Shown here: piece after piece, positions 16,800 through 24,127 of the stretch
How positions within the stretch are numbered: the first letter of the stretch is position 1
Layout of the letters: the number at the start of each line of letters is the position of its first letter
NCBI RefSeq assembly: GCF_000400365.1
Contig: NZ_BAOG01000082.1
Span: 1-64,000, forward strand
Length of the DNA: 64,000 bases
Direction: 5' to 3'
DNA from: Vibrio jasicida CAIM 1864 = LMG 25398
GTDB lineage: Bacteria; Pseudomonadota; Gammaproteobacteria; Enterobacterales; Vibrionaceae
The notes under the pieces: model-generated
The model's input: the letters and a program-made list of their open reading frames with translations, nothing else
The model's database searches: none
Told to the model about the DNA's origin: nothing
Program-made: the position numbers and the translations under genes

Positions 16800-17429
16800 T
16801 TAAAGCATACTGGAATGGACTTGCTGCCCTTGTTCCGTGAGCGAGTAAATTCGACCATCTTCTTTGATCACCAACCCACTAATAACGAGTTGTTTGAGGT
16901 GGAAGTTGAACTTGGTATGATCTTCTATGCCCACGACTCGGCATAGATCCATAAACTTCATCTTTCGGTGGATTTTGAGTTGTTTAATCACCGAGCGTCG
17001 AATTGGGTTTGAGAGAGCGCTGAAGATTTGATCATGTTTACGTTCATCAAGTGGGGATTTCGGAGAGCGTTCTGCATGTACTCGTTTTAGCGTGACGGAC
17101 AATGCAGCAAGGTTGAATGGTTTAGTAAGAAATTCATCCGCGCCTTTCTTCATGGCATCGACAGCAACATCAACGGTTGCAAATGCTGTCGTGATGATGA
17201 TTCCTATATTAGGGTGTAAACGTCTTAAGGTCGATAAGGCCTCAATACCTGTCATCCCAGTCATGACAACATCAAACAATGCTAAATCAAAATACTGCTC
17301 GGATGCGATATCCAGTGCATCTTCTGCATTGTCGCATGCGATGACGTCAAAAGACTCCAAGGTTAGTGCCTCTACGAGGACTTCTCGCAATTCTACATCA
17401 TCTTCTGCAAGTAAGAGTTTTAATGTCAT
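16800..17429 (-). CDS. response regulator with ArsR-like winged-helix output domain
   Basis: A 209-aa two-domain protein. The receiver domain (1-120) has the acidic pair ED(9-11), phosphoacceptor D53 in LALFDVVM, T81 and K103 in FLTKPF. The output domain (about 135-205) reads like an ArsR-type winged helix (FSALSNPIRRSVIKQLK, then HTKFNFHLKQLVISGLV). Most response regulators use OmpR, NarL or NtrC outputs, so this pairing is uncommon. It overlaps the end of the upstream kinase gene by 4 bases (ATGA), so the two form a two-component pair. No target is evident; pstS is divergent from the kinase gene across a 358-base gap. Confidence 0.88.
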   Translation of the reverse strand: MTLKLLLAEDDVELREVLVEALTLESFDVIACDNAEDALDIASEQYFDLALFDVVMTGMTGIEALSTLRRLHPNIGIIITTAFATVDVAVDAMKKGADEFLTKPFNLAALSVTLKRVHAERSPKSPLDERKHDQIFSALSNPIRRSVIKQLKIHRKMKFMDLCRVVGIEDHTKFNFHLKQLVISGLVIKEDGRIYSLTEQGQQVHSSML

Positions 17430-18823
17430 TCAATATTCCTTGGTAAGCGGATTTCTACCGTTAAGCCTGTAATATGATCACTCTTTTTCGAGTTCCTCAA
17501 GTGTAGCTCGCCGCCGTGTTGTAAGATAATTTGATTACTGATAGCCAATCCCATGCCAGTGCCTTCGCCACGTGGCTTGGTTGTGTAGAAAGGGGTTTTT
17601 GCTTTAGCGATCTTATCTTGTGGCATACCTGTCCCCCAATCTGAGATCGAGAGTATCGCGACTAGCTTATCTTGATAGGTTTCAATATACAGTTGTTTAT
17701 GTTCTTGGCTGGCATCGATAGCGTTGCCGATAATGTTGGTCACCACTTCTTCTAATTGCCCTTCATCGCCCAATACCTGTAAAGATTCGTCTAGTGACTG
17801 ACTCACCAGGAAGCCTTCTAAGCGGTACTGATTCAGTGACAGTGCATTCTTCAGTACAGTATTGAGACAAACTGCTTTACGCTTTATGGGTTTATGATGA
17901 GCGTAATTTAGGACTTCATGGCTGATCTCTGCGGCTCGTTCAAGACCTTGGCGAATTCGTGTTAGGTGGCGATGACTTGCCTCGTTGTCTGGTAAGTGTT
18001 TTTCCAACAAATCGCAACTCATCGTTGCACTTGAGAGCGGGGTTTTGATCTCGTGAGCGACCGCAGATGTTAGCTCACCGAGTTCTTTTAATTTTGCGTC
18101 TTGTTGTGACTGCTGAATATTACTTTCTAGTTGCTTGTTCTTTTCATCGTCAAAAACTCTGAGAGCAATCCACAATGTACAAAGGATGCAGATCGCACAG
18201 ATCGTGCGAACCACTAAAACCCACAGTCCCAAATCTGAGGTAAGTACGCCTGCACAGATTCCATATGCAAATAACGAGAGGCCTGTTAACTGGAATGGTA
18301 AAGATGCACCGTGTCCTTCTTTCTCGAGGATGTTGGCATAACTCATCATGGCTACACCTGATATCGCACCAGATCCTAAGCCGAATATCCAACGAACTTG
18401 GTTTGCTGTGTTGTGAATGTAAATCGCGTATTCATTACTTCCGAACCGAACAATTAAGCTGATAACAAATAAGGTAAGGACGGTGAGTGCGCCATATTTG
18501 ATGGCTTTTACGTACTTCCAACCCGTCAGATCCAGCATTTTCCATGCGAAAGCGCCAAGCGCAATAAATGAGAACCAGAGTTTGAATACCTTAAAAGTCT
18601 CTATCCCCTTGGTAAGCGCGAACTCATGCTCATACATAACTAGATAAAGTTCAGACCATTCGTGAAAGCCATGGATGAAACCGAACATGGCAAGAATAGG
18701 TAATGCAGAAGCGATAGCGATACGGCTTTTGCGTAAATCTCGAAAAAGAATGGCAAAAAAGATGGCGAAGAAAGCTAAGCCATAGAAGAGGTAGATCTTG
18801 AAGATGAGTAACATGTCCATCAT
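17426..18823 (-). CDS. membrane sensor histidine kinase
   Basis: A 465-aa kinase. Its N-terminal 225 residues contain about seven membrane segments with little outside the bilayer. One carries a cluster HGFHEW (residues 51-56), whose histidines could bind a metal or other ligand. A short coiled linker leads to the dimerisation domain with H257 in AVAHEIKTPL, then the ATPase domain (N-box NIIGNAIDA, G1 DWGTGMP, G2 GEGTGMGL). The signal is unknown. It is translationally coupled to the ArsR-type response regulator and divergent from the phosphate-uptake operon, but it is not a PhoR: it lacks the PAS-type linker and short N-terminus of that family. Confidence 0.87.
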   Translation of the reverse strand: MMDMLLIFKIYLFYGLAFFAIFFAILFRDLRKSRIAIASALPILAMFGFIHGFHEWSELYLVMYEHEFALTKGIETFKVFKLWFSFIALGAFAWKMLDLTGWKYVKAIKYGALTVLTLFVISLIVRFGSNEYAIYIHNTANQVRWIFGLGSGAISGVAMMSYANILEKEGHGASLPFQLTGLSLFAYGICAGVLTSDLGLWVLVVRTICAICILCTLWIALRVFDDEKNKQLESNIQQSQQDAKLKELGELTSAVAHEIKTPLSSATMSCDLLEKHLPDNEASHRHLTRIRQGLERAAEISHEVLNYAHHKPIKRKAVCLNTVLKNALSLNQYRLEGFLVSQSLDESLQVLGDEGQLEEVVTNIIGNAIDASQEHKQLYIETYQDKLVAILSISDWGTGMPQDKIAKAKTPFYTTKPRGEGTGMGLAISNQIILQHGGELHLRNSKKSDHITGLTVEIRLPRNIE

Positions 18824-19181
18824 CTGAGTCTAAATGAGTCCTTATCCTTCATCAATATTTAATATTTGCAATCTTATTATGGCGCATTGCATACATATCC
18901 TTTTACATCTTCACTTACTTTATAAAAGTCTTGTGAAGTTTTCTTATCATAATTAATTCTGCCGAGATAATTGTTATTCACATTGTGTGGTTTAGTCTCG
19001 GTGTTTAATAAAGCTGTCATATTGAATTTCTAATCTGCACCCGTCGATTGGTGAGCACCGATTGATTGTTGGATTTATTTCAATACCTAGTTTTACTTGA
19101 ACACTAAAACTAATCTGGGCTAATTAAATGTTGCTTTTTTATTAGCCCAACTTCATCGCTAAATTATATCGGAGATATATT
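18824..19181. promoter_or_regulatory. divergent control region upstream of pstS, with Pho-box-like half-site
   Basis: This gap holds a perfect CTGTCAT Pho-box half-site at 19014-19020; the expected second half-site 11 bases on is poor (AATTTCT), so a functional PhoB site is only possible. It also holds a long-range inverted repeat CCGAGATAA (18962-18970) / TTAGTCTCGG (18992-19001) with one bulged base. The pstS GTG start at 19182 is set by GGAGA 8-9 bases upstream. Confidence 0.4.
19116..19149 (+). other. stem-loop in the pstS leader
   Basis: A perfect 9-bp inverted repeat TGGGCTAAT (19116-19124) / ATTAGCCCA (19141-19149) with a T-rich 16-base loop, ending 32 bases before the pstS start. No T-run follows the second arm. 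It could be a 5'-leader stability or protein-binding element. Confidence 0.55.
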
Positions 19182-20225
19182 GTGAAATTCATGAAATCAG
19201 CTCTAGTGTCTTCAGTTCTGGTTACAGCATCATTTGGCGTTGCTGCCAAAACAACGATCAATGGTGCTGGTGCGACATTCCCTCATCCAATTTATGCGAA
19301 GTGGGCTGAGCAATACCAAAAGGAAACGGGCGTTCAGATTAACTACCAAGCGATTGGTTCTGGCGGTGGTATCCGTCAGATCACAGCAAACACAGTAGAC
19401 TTTGGTGCGACAGATGCGCCGTTGACCATTGAAGAGTTGAACAAAGAGGGCATGATTCAGTTCCCAATGGTGATGGGTGCAATTGTTCCTGTAGTAAACA
19501 TCCCTGGCATCGATGCTGGTGAAGTCAAGCTAACAGGTAAAGTGCTTGCTGACATCTACCTAGGCAACATCAAGAATTGGAATGACTCGGCGATTGCAGC
19601 GCTAAACGAAGGCGTGGAGTTACCAAATCAACCTATCTACGTAGTGCACCGTTCGGACGGTTCTGGTACGACTTACAACTTTACTGATTACCTAGACCGC
19701 GTAAGCCCCGAATGGCATGAATCTATTGGTGTTGGTAAAGACATCACATGGCCAAAGAAAGCAACAACAATTGGCGGGAACGGTAACGCAGGTGTCGCAA
19801 ACTTCTTAAACCGAACTCGCGGAGCGATCGGTTATGTGGAATACGCATTTGCTAAGCAAAACGACCTTGCTTACACACAAATGCAATCTAAAGAAGGCAA
19901 GTTCCTAAATCCAAGCATGGACACTTTCCAATCAGCTGCAGCTAACGCTGATTGGGAAAATGCACCAGGTTACCACCTGCTACTGAACGACCAGCCAGGT
20001 GCTGATTCTTGGCCAATGACGGCTGCTACATTCATCCTAATGCACACAGACCAATCGGATGCGAACAAAGCAAAAGAAATCGTGAAGTTCTTCGAGTGGA
20101 GCTATGAGCAAGGTGAGCTTGCGGAAGAGCTAGATTACATCCCAATGCCAAGCAAGGTAGTTAACATGGTTAACGAAACTTGGAAAAATGGTTTGAAATC
20201 AGACGGCCAAGCGATTATTAAATAA
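19182..20225 (+). CDS. pstS: phosphate ABC transporter substrate-binding protein PstS
   Basis: A 347-aa periplasmic binding protein with a signal peptide (cleavage after FGVAA, about residue 22) and the PstS phosphate-binding sequences NGAGATFPHPIYAKW, GSGGGIRQITANTVDFGATD and HRSDGSGTTYNFTDYL. It binds inorganic phosphate and delivers it to the PstCA channel. Length and motifs match the E. coli-type protein. It is the first gene of pstSCAB; a hairpin follows it before pstC. No phoU, phoB or phoR is present, as is common for the second pst set on Vibrio chromosome 2. Confidence 0.95.
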   Translation: MKFMKSALVSSVLVTASFGVAAKTTINGAGATFPHPIYAKWAEQYQKETGVQINYQAIGSGGGIRQITANTVDFGATDAPLTIEELNKEGMIQFPMVMGAIVPVVNIPGIDAGEVKLTGKVLADIYLGNIKNWNDSAIAALNEGVELPNQPIYVVHRSDGSGTTYNFTDYLDRVSPEWHESIGVGKDITWPKKATTIGGNGNAGVANFLNRTRGAIGYVEYAFAKQNDLAYTQMQSKEGKFLNPSMDTFQSAAANADWENAPGYHLLLNDQPGADSWPMTAATFILMHTDQSDANKAKEIVKFFEWSYEQGELAEELDYIPMPSKVVNMVNETWKNGLKSDGQAIIK

Positions 20226-20232
20226 TTAATTA

Positions 20233-20264
20233 AGTTGTCTGGGGAATATATTTTCCAGACAACT
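20233..20264 (+). other. stem-loop between pstS and pstC
   Basis: A 10-bp perfect stem AGTTGTCTGG (20233-20242) / CCAGACAACT (20255-20264), extendable inward by G-U and A-T pairs. It lies in the 51-base gap and is followed by an A/T-rich stretch without a T-run. Such elements commonly protect the binding-protein message and lower expression of the permease genes. Confidence 0.75.
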
Positions 20265-20276
20265 GAATAAAATATT

Positions 20277-21206
20277 ATGACTACATTAGCTATTAAAAAT
20301 AAAGTAAATGGTGATTCGGTTTTTAATAAATTGAGTTTCGCGAGTGCTTTATTAATCTTTGTGACTCTAATTGGTATTTTATTATCACTCATTGAAGGTG
20401 GGTGGCCTGCTTTTAAAGAATTTGGCCCTGGCTTTGTATTTAGAGATATTTGGGATCCTATTAATGGTCAATTTGGTGCTGCCTCTGCAATTTACGGCAC
20501 ACTTGTTACTTCTTTCATCGCCATTGTTATTGCTGCACCTATCGCATTAGGTACGGCAGTGTTCCTCGCTGAACTAGCACCTAAATGGCTAAGTCAGCCA
20601 GTGAGTAAGGCCATTGAGCTACTCGCTGCCGTACCAAGCATTATCTATGGTATGTGGGGATTGTTTGTCTTTGTTCCATGGTTCTCTGAAGGGTTCCAAA
20701 TGTGGGCAGGCATGCATTTAGTTGATATTCCTTTGATCGGTCGCTGGTTTAATGGGCCACCGATTGGCATCGGTTTGTTAGCGGCGGGCATTATCCTTTC
20801 ATTTATGATTCTGCCAATCATGACGTCATTGACGCGTGACGCACTTAAATCGGTTCCTGATGTTCTTCGTGAAGCGGCGTATGGAACAGGTGCGACACCA
20901 TTTGAGGTGATCACCAAAGTTCTTATCCCAAAAGTGAAAAATGCAACGGTGAGTGCTGGCATCCTTGGCCTAGGGCGAGCACTTGGCGAAACAATGGCGG
21001 TGGCTTTTGTTATCGGTGGTGCGAGTCGTATTGAGTTCTCATTCTTTATGCCAGCGAGCTCAATTTCATCGACGATTGCTCAGCAATTTAACGAAGCGAC
21101 AGACCCAATTCATATCGCTTCACTTATTGGGCTTGGCGTCGTGCTCTTTATTATCACTTTCTTCGTGATGGGCTTTGCTCGACGTTTACTAAGGAAGTCA
21201 TCATGA
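20277..21206 (+). CDS. pstC: phosphate ABC transporter permease PstC
   Basis: A 309-aa inner-membrane protein with about six membrane segments and the permease (EAA-type) loop DVLREAAYGTGATPFEVITK near residue 195. N-terminal residues 20-45 form the first membrane segment, followed by the periplasmic loop typical of PstC. It pairs with PstA to form the phosphate channel. The last 4 bases overlap the pstA start (ATGA). Confidence 0.94.
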   Translation: MTTLAIKNKVNGDSVFNKLSFASALLIFVTLIGILLSLIEGGWPAFKEFGPGFVFRDIWDPINGQFGAASAIYGTLVTSFIAIVIAAPIALGTAVFLAELAPKWLSQPVSKAIELLAAVPSIIYGMWGLFVFVPWFSEGFQMWAGMHLVDIPLIGRWFNGPPIGIGLLAAGIILSFMILPIMTSLTRDALKSVPDVLREAAYGTGATPFEVITKVLIPKVKNATVSAGILGLGRALGETMAVAFVIGGASRIEFSFFMPASSISSTIAQQFNEATDPIHIASLIGLGVVLFIITFFVMGFARRLLRKSS

Positions 21207-22039
21207 ATACTAGAAAATTAAAGAACTTTAGTTTCTTGGCGTTTTGTTCTTTGTCAGCTGCATTCGGTGTCTTTGTTCTTGCCAGTATTTTGTACACGCT
21301 TGTCGGTGAAGGTGTGAAGGGCTTGAGTTTGGCTACCTTCACTGAACTGACGCCAGGTCCTGGCAGCCAAGGTGGTTTGAAAAACGCACTAATTGGTAGC
21401 TTGATGCTGACTGGTTTGGGCATTTTAATCGCAGCACCGATTGGTGTTCTGGCTGGTACTTGGCTTGCTGAGGCAGATAAAGACAACAAGGTCGCTGAGT
21501 CTTTGCGCTTCCTTAACGGCATGCTAATGAGCGCACCATCGATTCTCGTCGGTCTGTTTGTTTACGCTTTGATTGTGGTTCCAACTGGTGGTTACTCGGG
21601 TTGGGCGGGGGCAATTGCACTCGCGGTACTTGCATTGCCAGTGATTGTTGCTTCAACAGAAGAGATGCTTCGTCTTGTTCCACCAACACTCAAAGAAGCG
21701 GGCAGTGGCGTAGGTGCCCCTAAATGGCGTGTGATAACTCAACTGAGCTACCGAGCTGCGGCACCGGGTATTATTACCGCGATTCTATTGTCTATCGCAC
21801 GTATCTCGGGTGAAACAGCACCCTTGTTGTTTACCTCGCTAAACAGCAGTTTTATGACCACGGACATGAGCCAACCGATGGCAAACTTGCCAGTAACGAT
21901 TTACCAGTTCGCGATGAGCCCTTACACATCGTGGCAGGAGCTAGCATGGGCTGGCGCACTGATTATCACGACCTTTATTTTGATTGTTAACGTACTGGCG
22001 ACCTCGTTGCCGCAGCTATTTAAAGCGAGAAGAGCATGA
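21203..22039 (+). CDS. pstA: phosphate ABC transporter permease PstA
   Basis: A 278-aa inner-membrane permease with about six membrane segments and the conserved loop PPTLKEAGSGVGAPKWRVIT near residue 160. It is the partner of PstC in the phosphate channel. It overlaps pstC by 4 bases and pstB by 4 bases, indicating tight translational coupling. Confidence 0.94.
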   Translation: MNTRKLKNFSFLAFCSLSAAFGVFVLASILYTLVGEGVKGLSLATFTELTPGPGSQGGLKNALIGSLMLTGLGILIAAPIGVLAGTWLAEADKDNKVAESLRFLNGMLMSAPSILVGLFVYALIVVPTGGYSGWAGAIALAVLALPVIVASTEEMLRLVPPTLKEAGSGVGAPKWRVITQLSYRAAAPGIITAILLSIARISGETAPLLFTSLNSSFMTTDMSQPMANLPVTIYQFAMSPYTSWQELAWAGALIITTFILIVNVLATSLPQLFKARRA

Positions 22040-22896
22040 ACACGGCAACTTTAAACCCAGTCACTACAAACAACATGAACGGACCTACTATGAGCACTTT
22101 GGTAGACAGCATTAAGACCAACGATGTGACAGCAAATCTGACTCATCGTATGGATATTCAAAACTTAAATTTTTACTACAACAAAGGCTCAGATGCAGCA
22201 CTAAAATCGGTATCTATGCCGATTTACAAAAACCGTGTGACGGCACTTATTGGCCCATCGGGTTGTGGTAAATCTACGCTTCTTCGTACCTTGAACCGAA
22301 TTTACGATTTGTATGGTCATCAGTATGCGGAAGGTGAAATCCTGTTGGATGGCGAAAGCATCTTTAACAATACCGATGTTAACGAGCTGCGTTCTAAAGT
22401 CGGAATGGTTTTCCAAAAGCCGACACCATTCCCAATGTCGATTTACGAGAACATGGCGTTTGGTCTCAAAATCCAAGGCACGTTTAGCAAAGCAGAAATC
22501 AAAGATCGTGTTGAGTCTGCATTAAAACGCGCGCATTTATGGGAAGAGGTGAAAGACAAACTGGATGCCGATGCAAATGGCTTGTCGGGTGGTCAGCAGC
22601 AGCGTTTATGTATCGCTCGTACGATCGCTCTAGAGCCGGAAGTAATCTTGATGGATGAACCCACTTCTGCGCTTGACCCAATTGCGACTGCAGCGATTGA
22701 AACCTTGATTACTGAATTGCGCGAGAAATACACCATTGTTATCGTTACGCATAACATGCAGCAAGCGATGCGTATCTCTGATTACACCGGTTTTATGTAC
22801 CTCGGTAAGTTAGAAGAGTATGGCACGACCGATAAAATTTTCCACTGCCCAGATAATGATCGTACTAAGCGATACATCTCTGGTGATTTTGGATAA
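22036..22896 (+). CDS. pstB: phosphate ABC transporter ATPase PstB
   Basis: A 286-aa ATPase from the ATG that overlaps the pstA stop; an internal ATG at 22090 would give a length nearer the 257 aa of E. coli PstB. Motifs: Walker A GPSGCGKST, PstB-typical QKPTPFPMSIYENMAFGL, signature LSGGQQQRLCIARTIA, Walker B VILMDEPTSALDP, switch His in IVTHNMQQA. It powers phosphate import through PstCA. It is the last gene of the operon and is followed by a strong terminator. Confidence 0.95.
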   Translation: MNTATLNPVTTNNMNGPTMSTLVDSIKTNDVTANLTHRMDIQNLNFYYNKGSDAALKSVSMPIYKNRVTALIGPSGCGKSTLLRTLNRIYDLYGHQYAEGEILLDGESIFNNTDVNELRSKVGMVFQKPTPFPMSIYENMAFGLKIQGTFSKAEIKDRVESALKRAHLWEEVKDKLDADANGLSGGQQQRLCIARTIALEPEVILMDEPTSALDPIATAAIETLITELREKYTIVIVTHNMQQAMRISDYTGFMYLGKLEEYGTTDKIFHCPDNDRTKRYISGDFG

Positions 22897-22936
22897 CGAA
22901 TAACAACAATAGTGGCTGTTGACTCAGCACTTTTTG

Positions 22937-22970
22937 GGCACGATTTTGCGAGAATCGTGCCTATTTTTTT
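22937..22970 (+). terminator. rho-independent terminator of pstSCAB
   Basis: GGCACGATT (22937-22945), 7-base loop, AATCGTGCC (22953-22961), then a T-run to 22970. Confidence 0.88.
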
Positions 22971-23021
22971 GTGCGTTTGGGCTCTAAAATTGGGGTTATT
23001 AAAAACAATTAAGAACTCTGT

Positions 23022-23747
23022 ATGTATAAAGATAAAGTGGTCGTGATTACTGGCGGTAGCCAAGGTATCGGTCAACACCTTGCTCTTGCCTACCTTGAGC
23101 AACAAGCAAAAGTTATCGTGCTAGACATTGCGCCCAATAAGAATCCAGGTATGGATTTTCACCTCGTTGATTTAGGGCGACCAGAGCAGATTGAACAGGC
23201 TTTTGATGAGATCCAAGGAAAGTACGGCAAAGTCGATGTTCTCATCAACAATGGTGCGATCGCCAACTTTAACAAACCCATTCAACAGCTGACTTTTGAA
23301 GAGTTTTCACGTGTGATTGACGTTAACCTCAAAGGCGCGTTTGCTTGTTCCCGACGATTTATCGCATTGAATCATGCTCAGCCTTATGGACGAATCATCA
23401 ATATTGCCTCTACGCGCTGGAATCAAAATGAATCAGGTTGGGATGCTTACGGCGCATCTAAAGGTGGTGTGGTCTCTATGACACAATCGATGGCCATTTC
23501 GTTGTCAGATACACCAATTACCGTCAACGCGGTTAGCCCCGGTTGGATTCAGGTTGAAGGGTATGGTGAGCTTGATAGCTTTGACCATCAGCAGCATCCA
23601 TCAGGTCGAGTAGGGAAAGCCAAAGATATTGTTAATGCGTGTCTTTTTTTAACGCACCCAGAGAATGACTTCGTTAACGGCCATAACTTGGTCGTTGATG
23701 GTGGAATGAGTAAAAAAATGATTTACCAAGACAGTTTTCTAGATTAA
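23022..23747 (+). CDS. short-chain dehydrogenase/reductase (SDR)
   Basis: A 241-aa NAD(P)-dependent oxidoreductase. The cofactor loop TGGSQGIG lies at about 10-17; the classical NNAG is NNGA here (about 82-85). The active site is Ser in NIAST and YGASK (Tyr-x-x-x-Lys). The C-terminal VNGHNLVVDGGMSKKM is typical of the glucose 1-dehydrogenase / 3-oxoacyl-ACP reductase type. An Asp in VLDIAP after the second strand favours NAD. The substrate is unknown. It stands alone between the pst terminator and a hairpin at 23767-23801, so it is probably monocistronic. Confidence 0.85.
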   Translation: MYKDKVVVITGGSQGIGQHLALAYLEQQAKVIVLDIAPNKNPGMDFHLVDLGRPEQIEQAFDEIQGKYGKVDVLINNGAIANFNKPIQQLTFEEFSRVIDVNLKGAFACSRRFIALNHAQPYGRIINIASTRWNQNESGWDAYGASKGGVVSMTQSMAISLSDTPITVNAVSPGWIQVEGYGELDSFDHQQHPSGRVGKAKDIVNACLFLTHPENDFVNGHNLVVDGGMSKKMIYQDSFLD

Positions 23748-23766
23748 GAAAAGCCCCATCTCTATC

Positions 23767-23804
23767 GACTAGGAATGTTCTGCAATAGCGCGTTCCTAGT
23801 CTTT
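23767..23804 (+). terminator. probable rho-independent terminator after the SDR gene
   Basis: GACTAGGAA (23767-23775) and TTCCTAGTC (23793-23801) form a 9-bp stem with a 17-base loop; only three T follow, so it is a weak or atypical terminator. Confidence 0.6.
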
Positions 23805-23854
23805 CATGTCAACAAAAATTTCCCTTTCTGATTTAAATTGATTCCTTATTGACC

Positions 23855-23893
23855 GATTTTATAAGTTTTTATCAACTAAAGAGTTATAAAATC
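23855..23893. promoter_or_regulatory. inverted repeat upstream of the first giant-protein module
   Basis: Perfect 10-bp arms GATTTTATAA (23855-23864) and TTATAAAATC (23884-23893), 19 bases apart, in the 380-base A/T-rich gap (23748-24127) before module A, about 235 bases upstream of its start. Candidate operator or DNA-bending site. No confident promoter hexamers were assigned in the rest of the gap; the giant gene has only a weak AGAAG ribosome site. Confidence 0.4.
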
Positions 23894-24127
23894 ATTGGTT
23901 CTGATTTGGCGAGTTGTAGCGATATATCAATGCTTTGAATGCTACCCCCCTTAAATCCTGCCTTACATATTGTTTTTCTTCATGGTCGTAATAGGCATTT
24001 AAAAAACTCTTCGCTCGAAAGATGCCGACTGTAATCGCACTCGCTTCGCTAAACTTTTCTGCTGATTAATTCGCCTTGATTGATCTTAATTCTCCTTAAC
24101 TAGCTGATTTGGATAGTAGAAGTAAAC

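Noticed and set aside
16387..16800. Minus-strand ORF opposite the sugar acetyltransferase
   Set aside because: Low-complexity Thr/Ser/Pro translation antisense to a strongly conserved hexapeptide-repeat gene; a shadow frame.
17426..18823. PhoR kinase for the adjacent pst operon
   Set aside because: Seven membrane segments and an ArsR-type partner regulator do not fit PhoR/PhoB.
19014..19042. Full canonical Pho box
   Set aside because: Only the first half-site is intact; the second at 11-base spacing matches about 2 of 7 positions, so it is reported only as a half-site.
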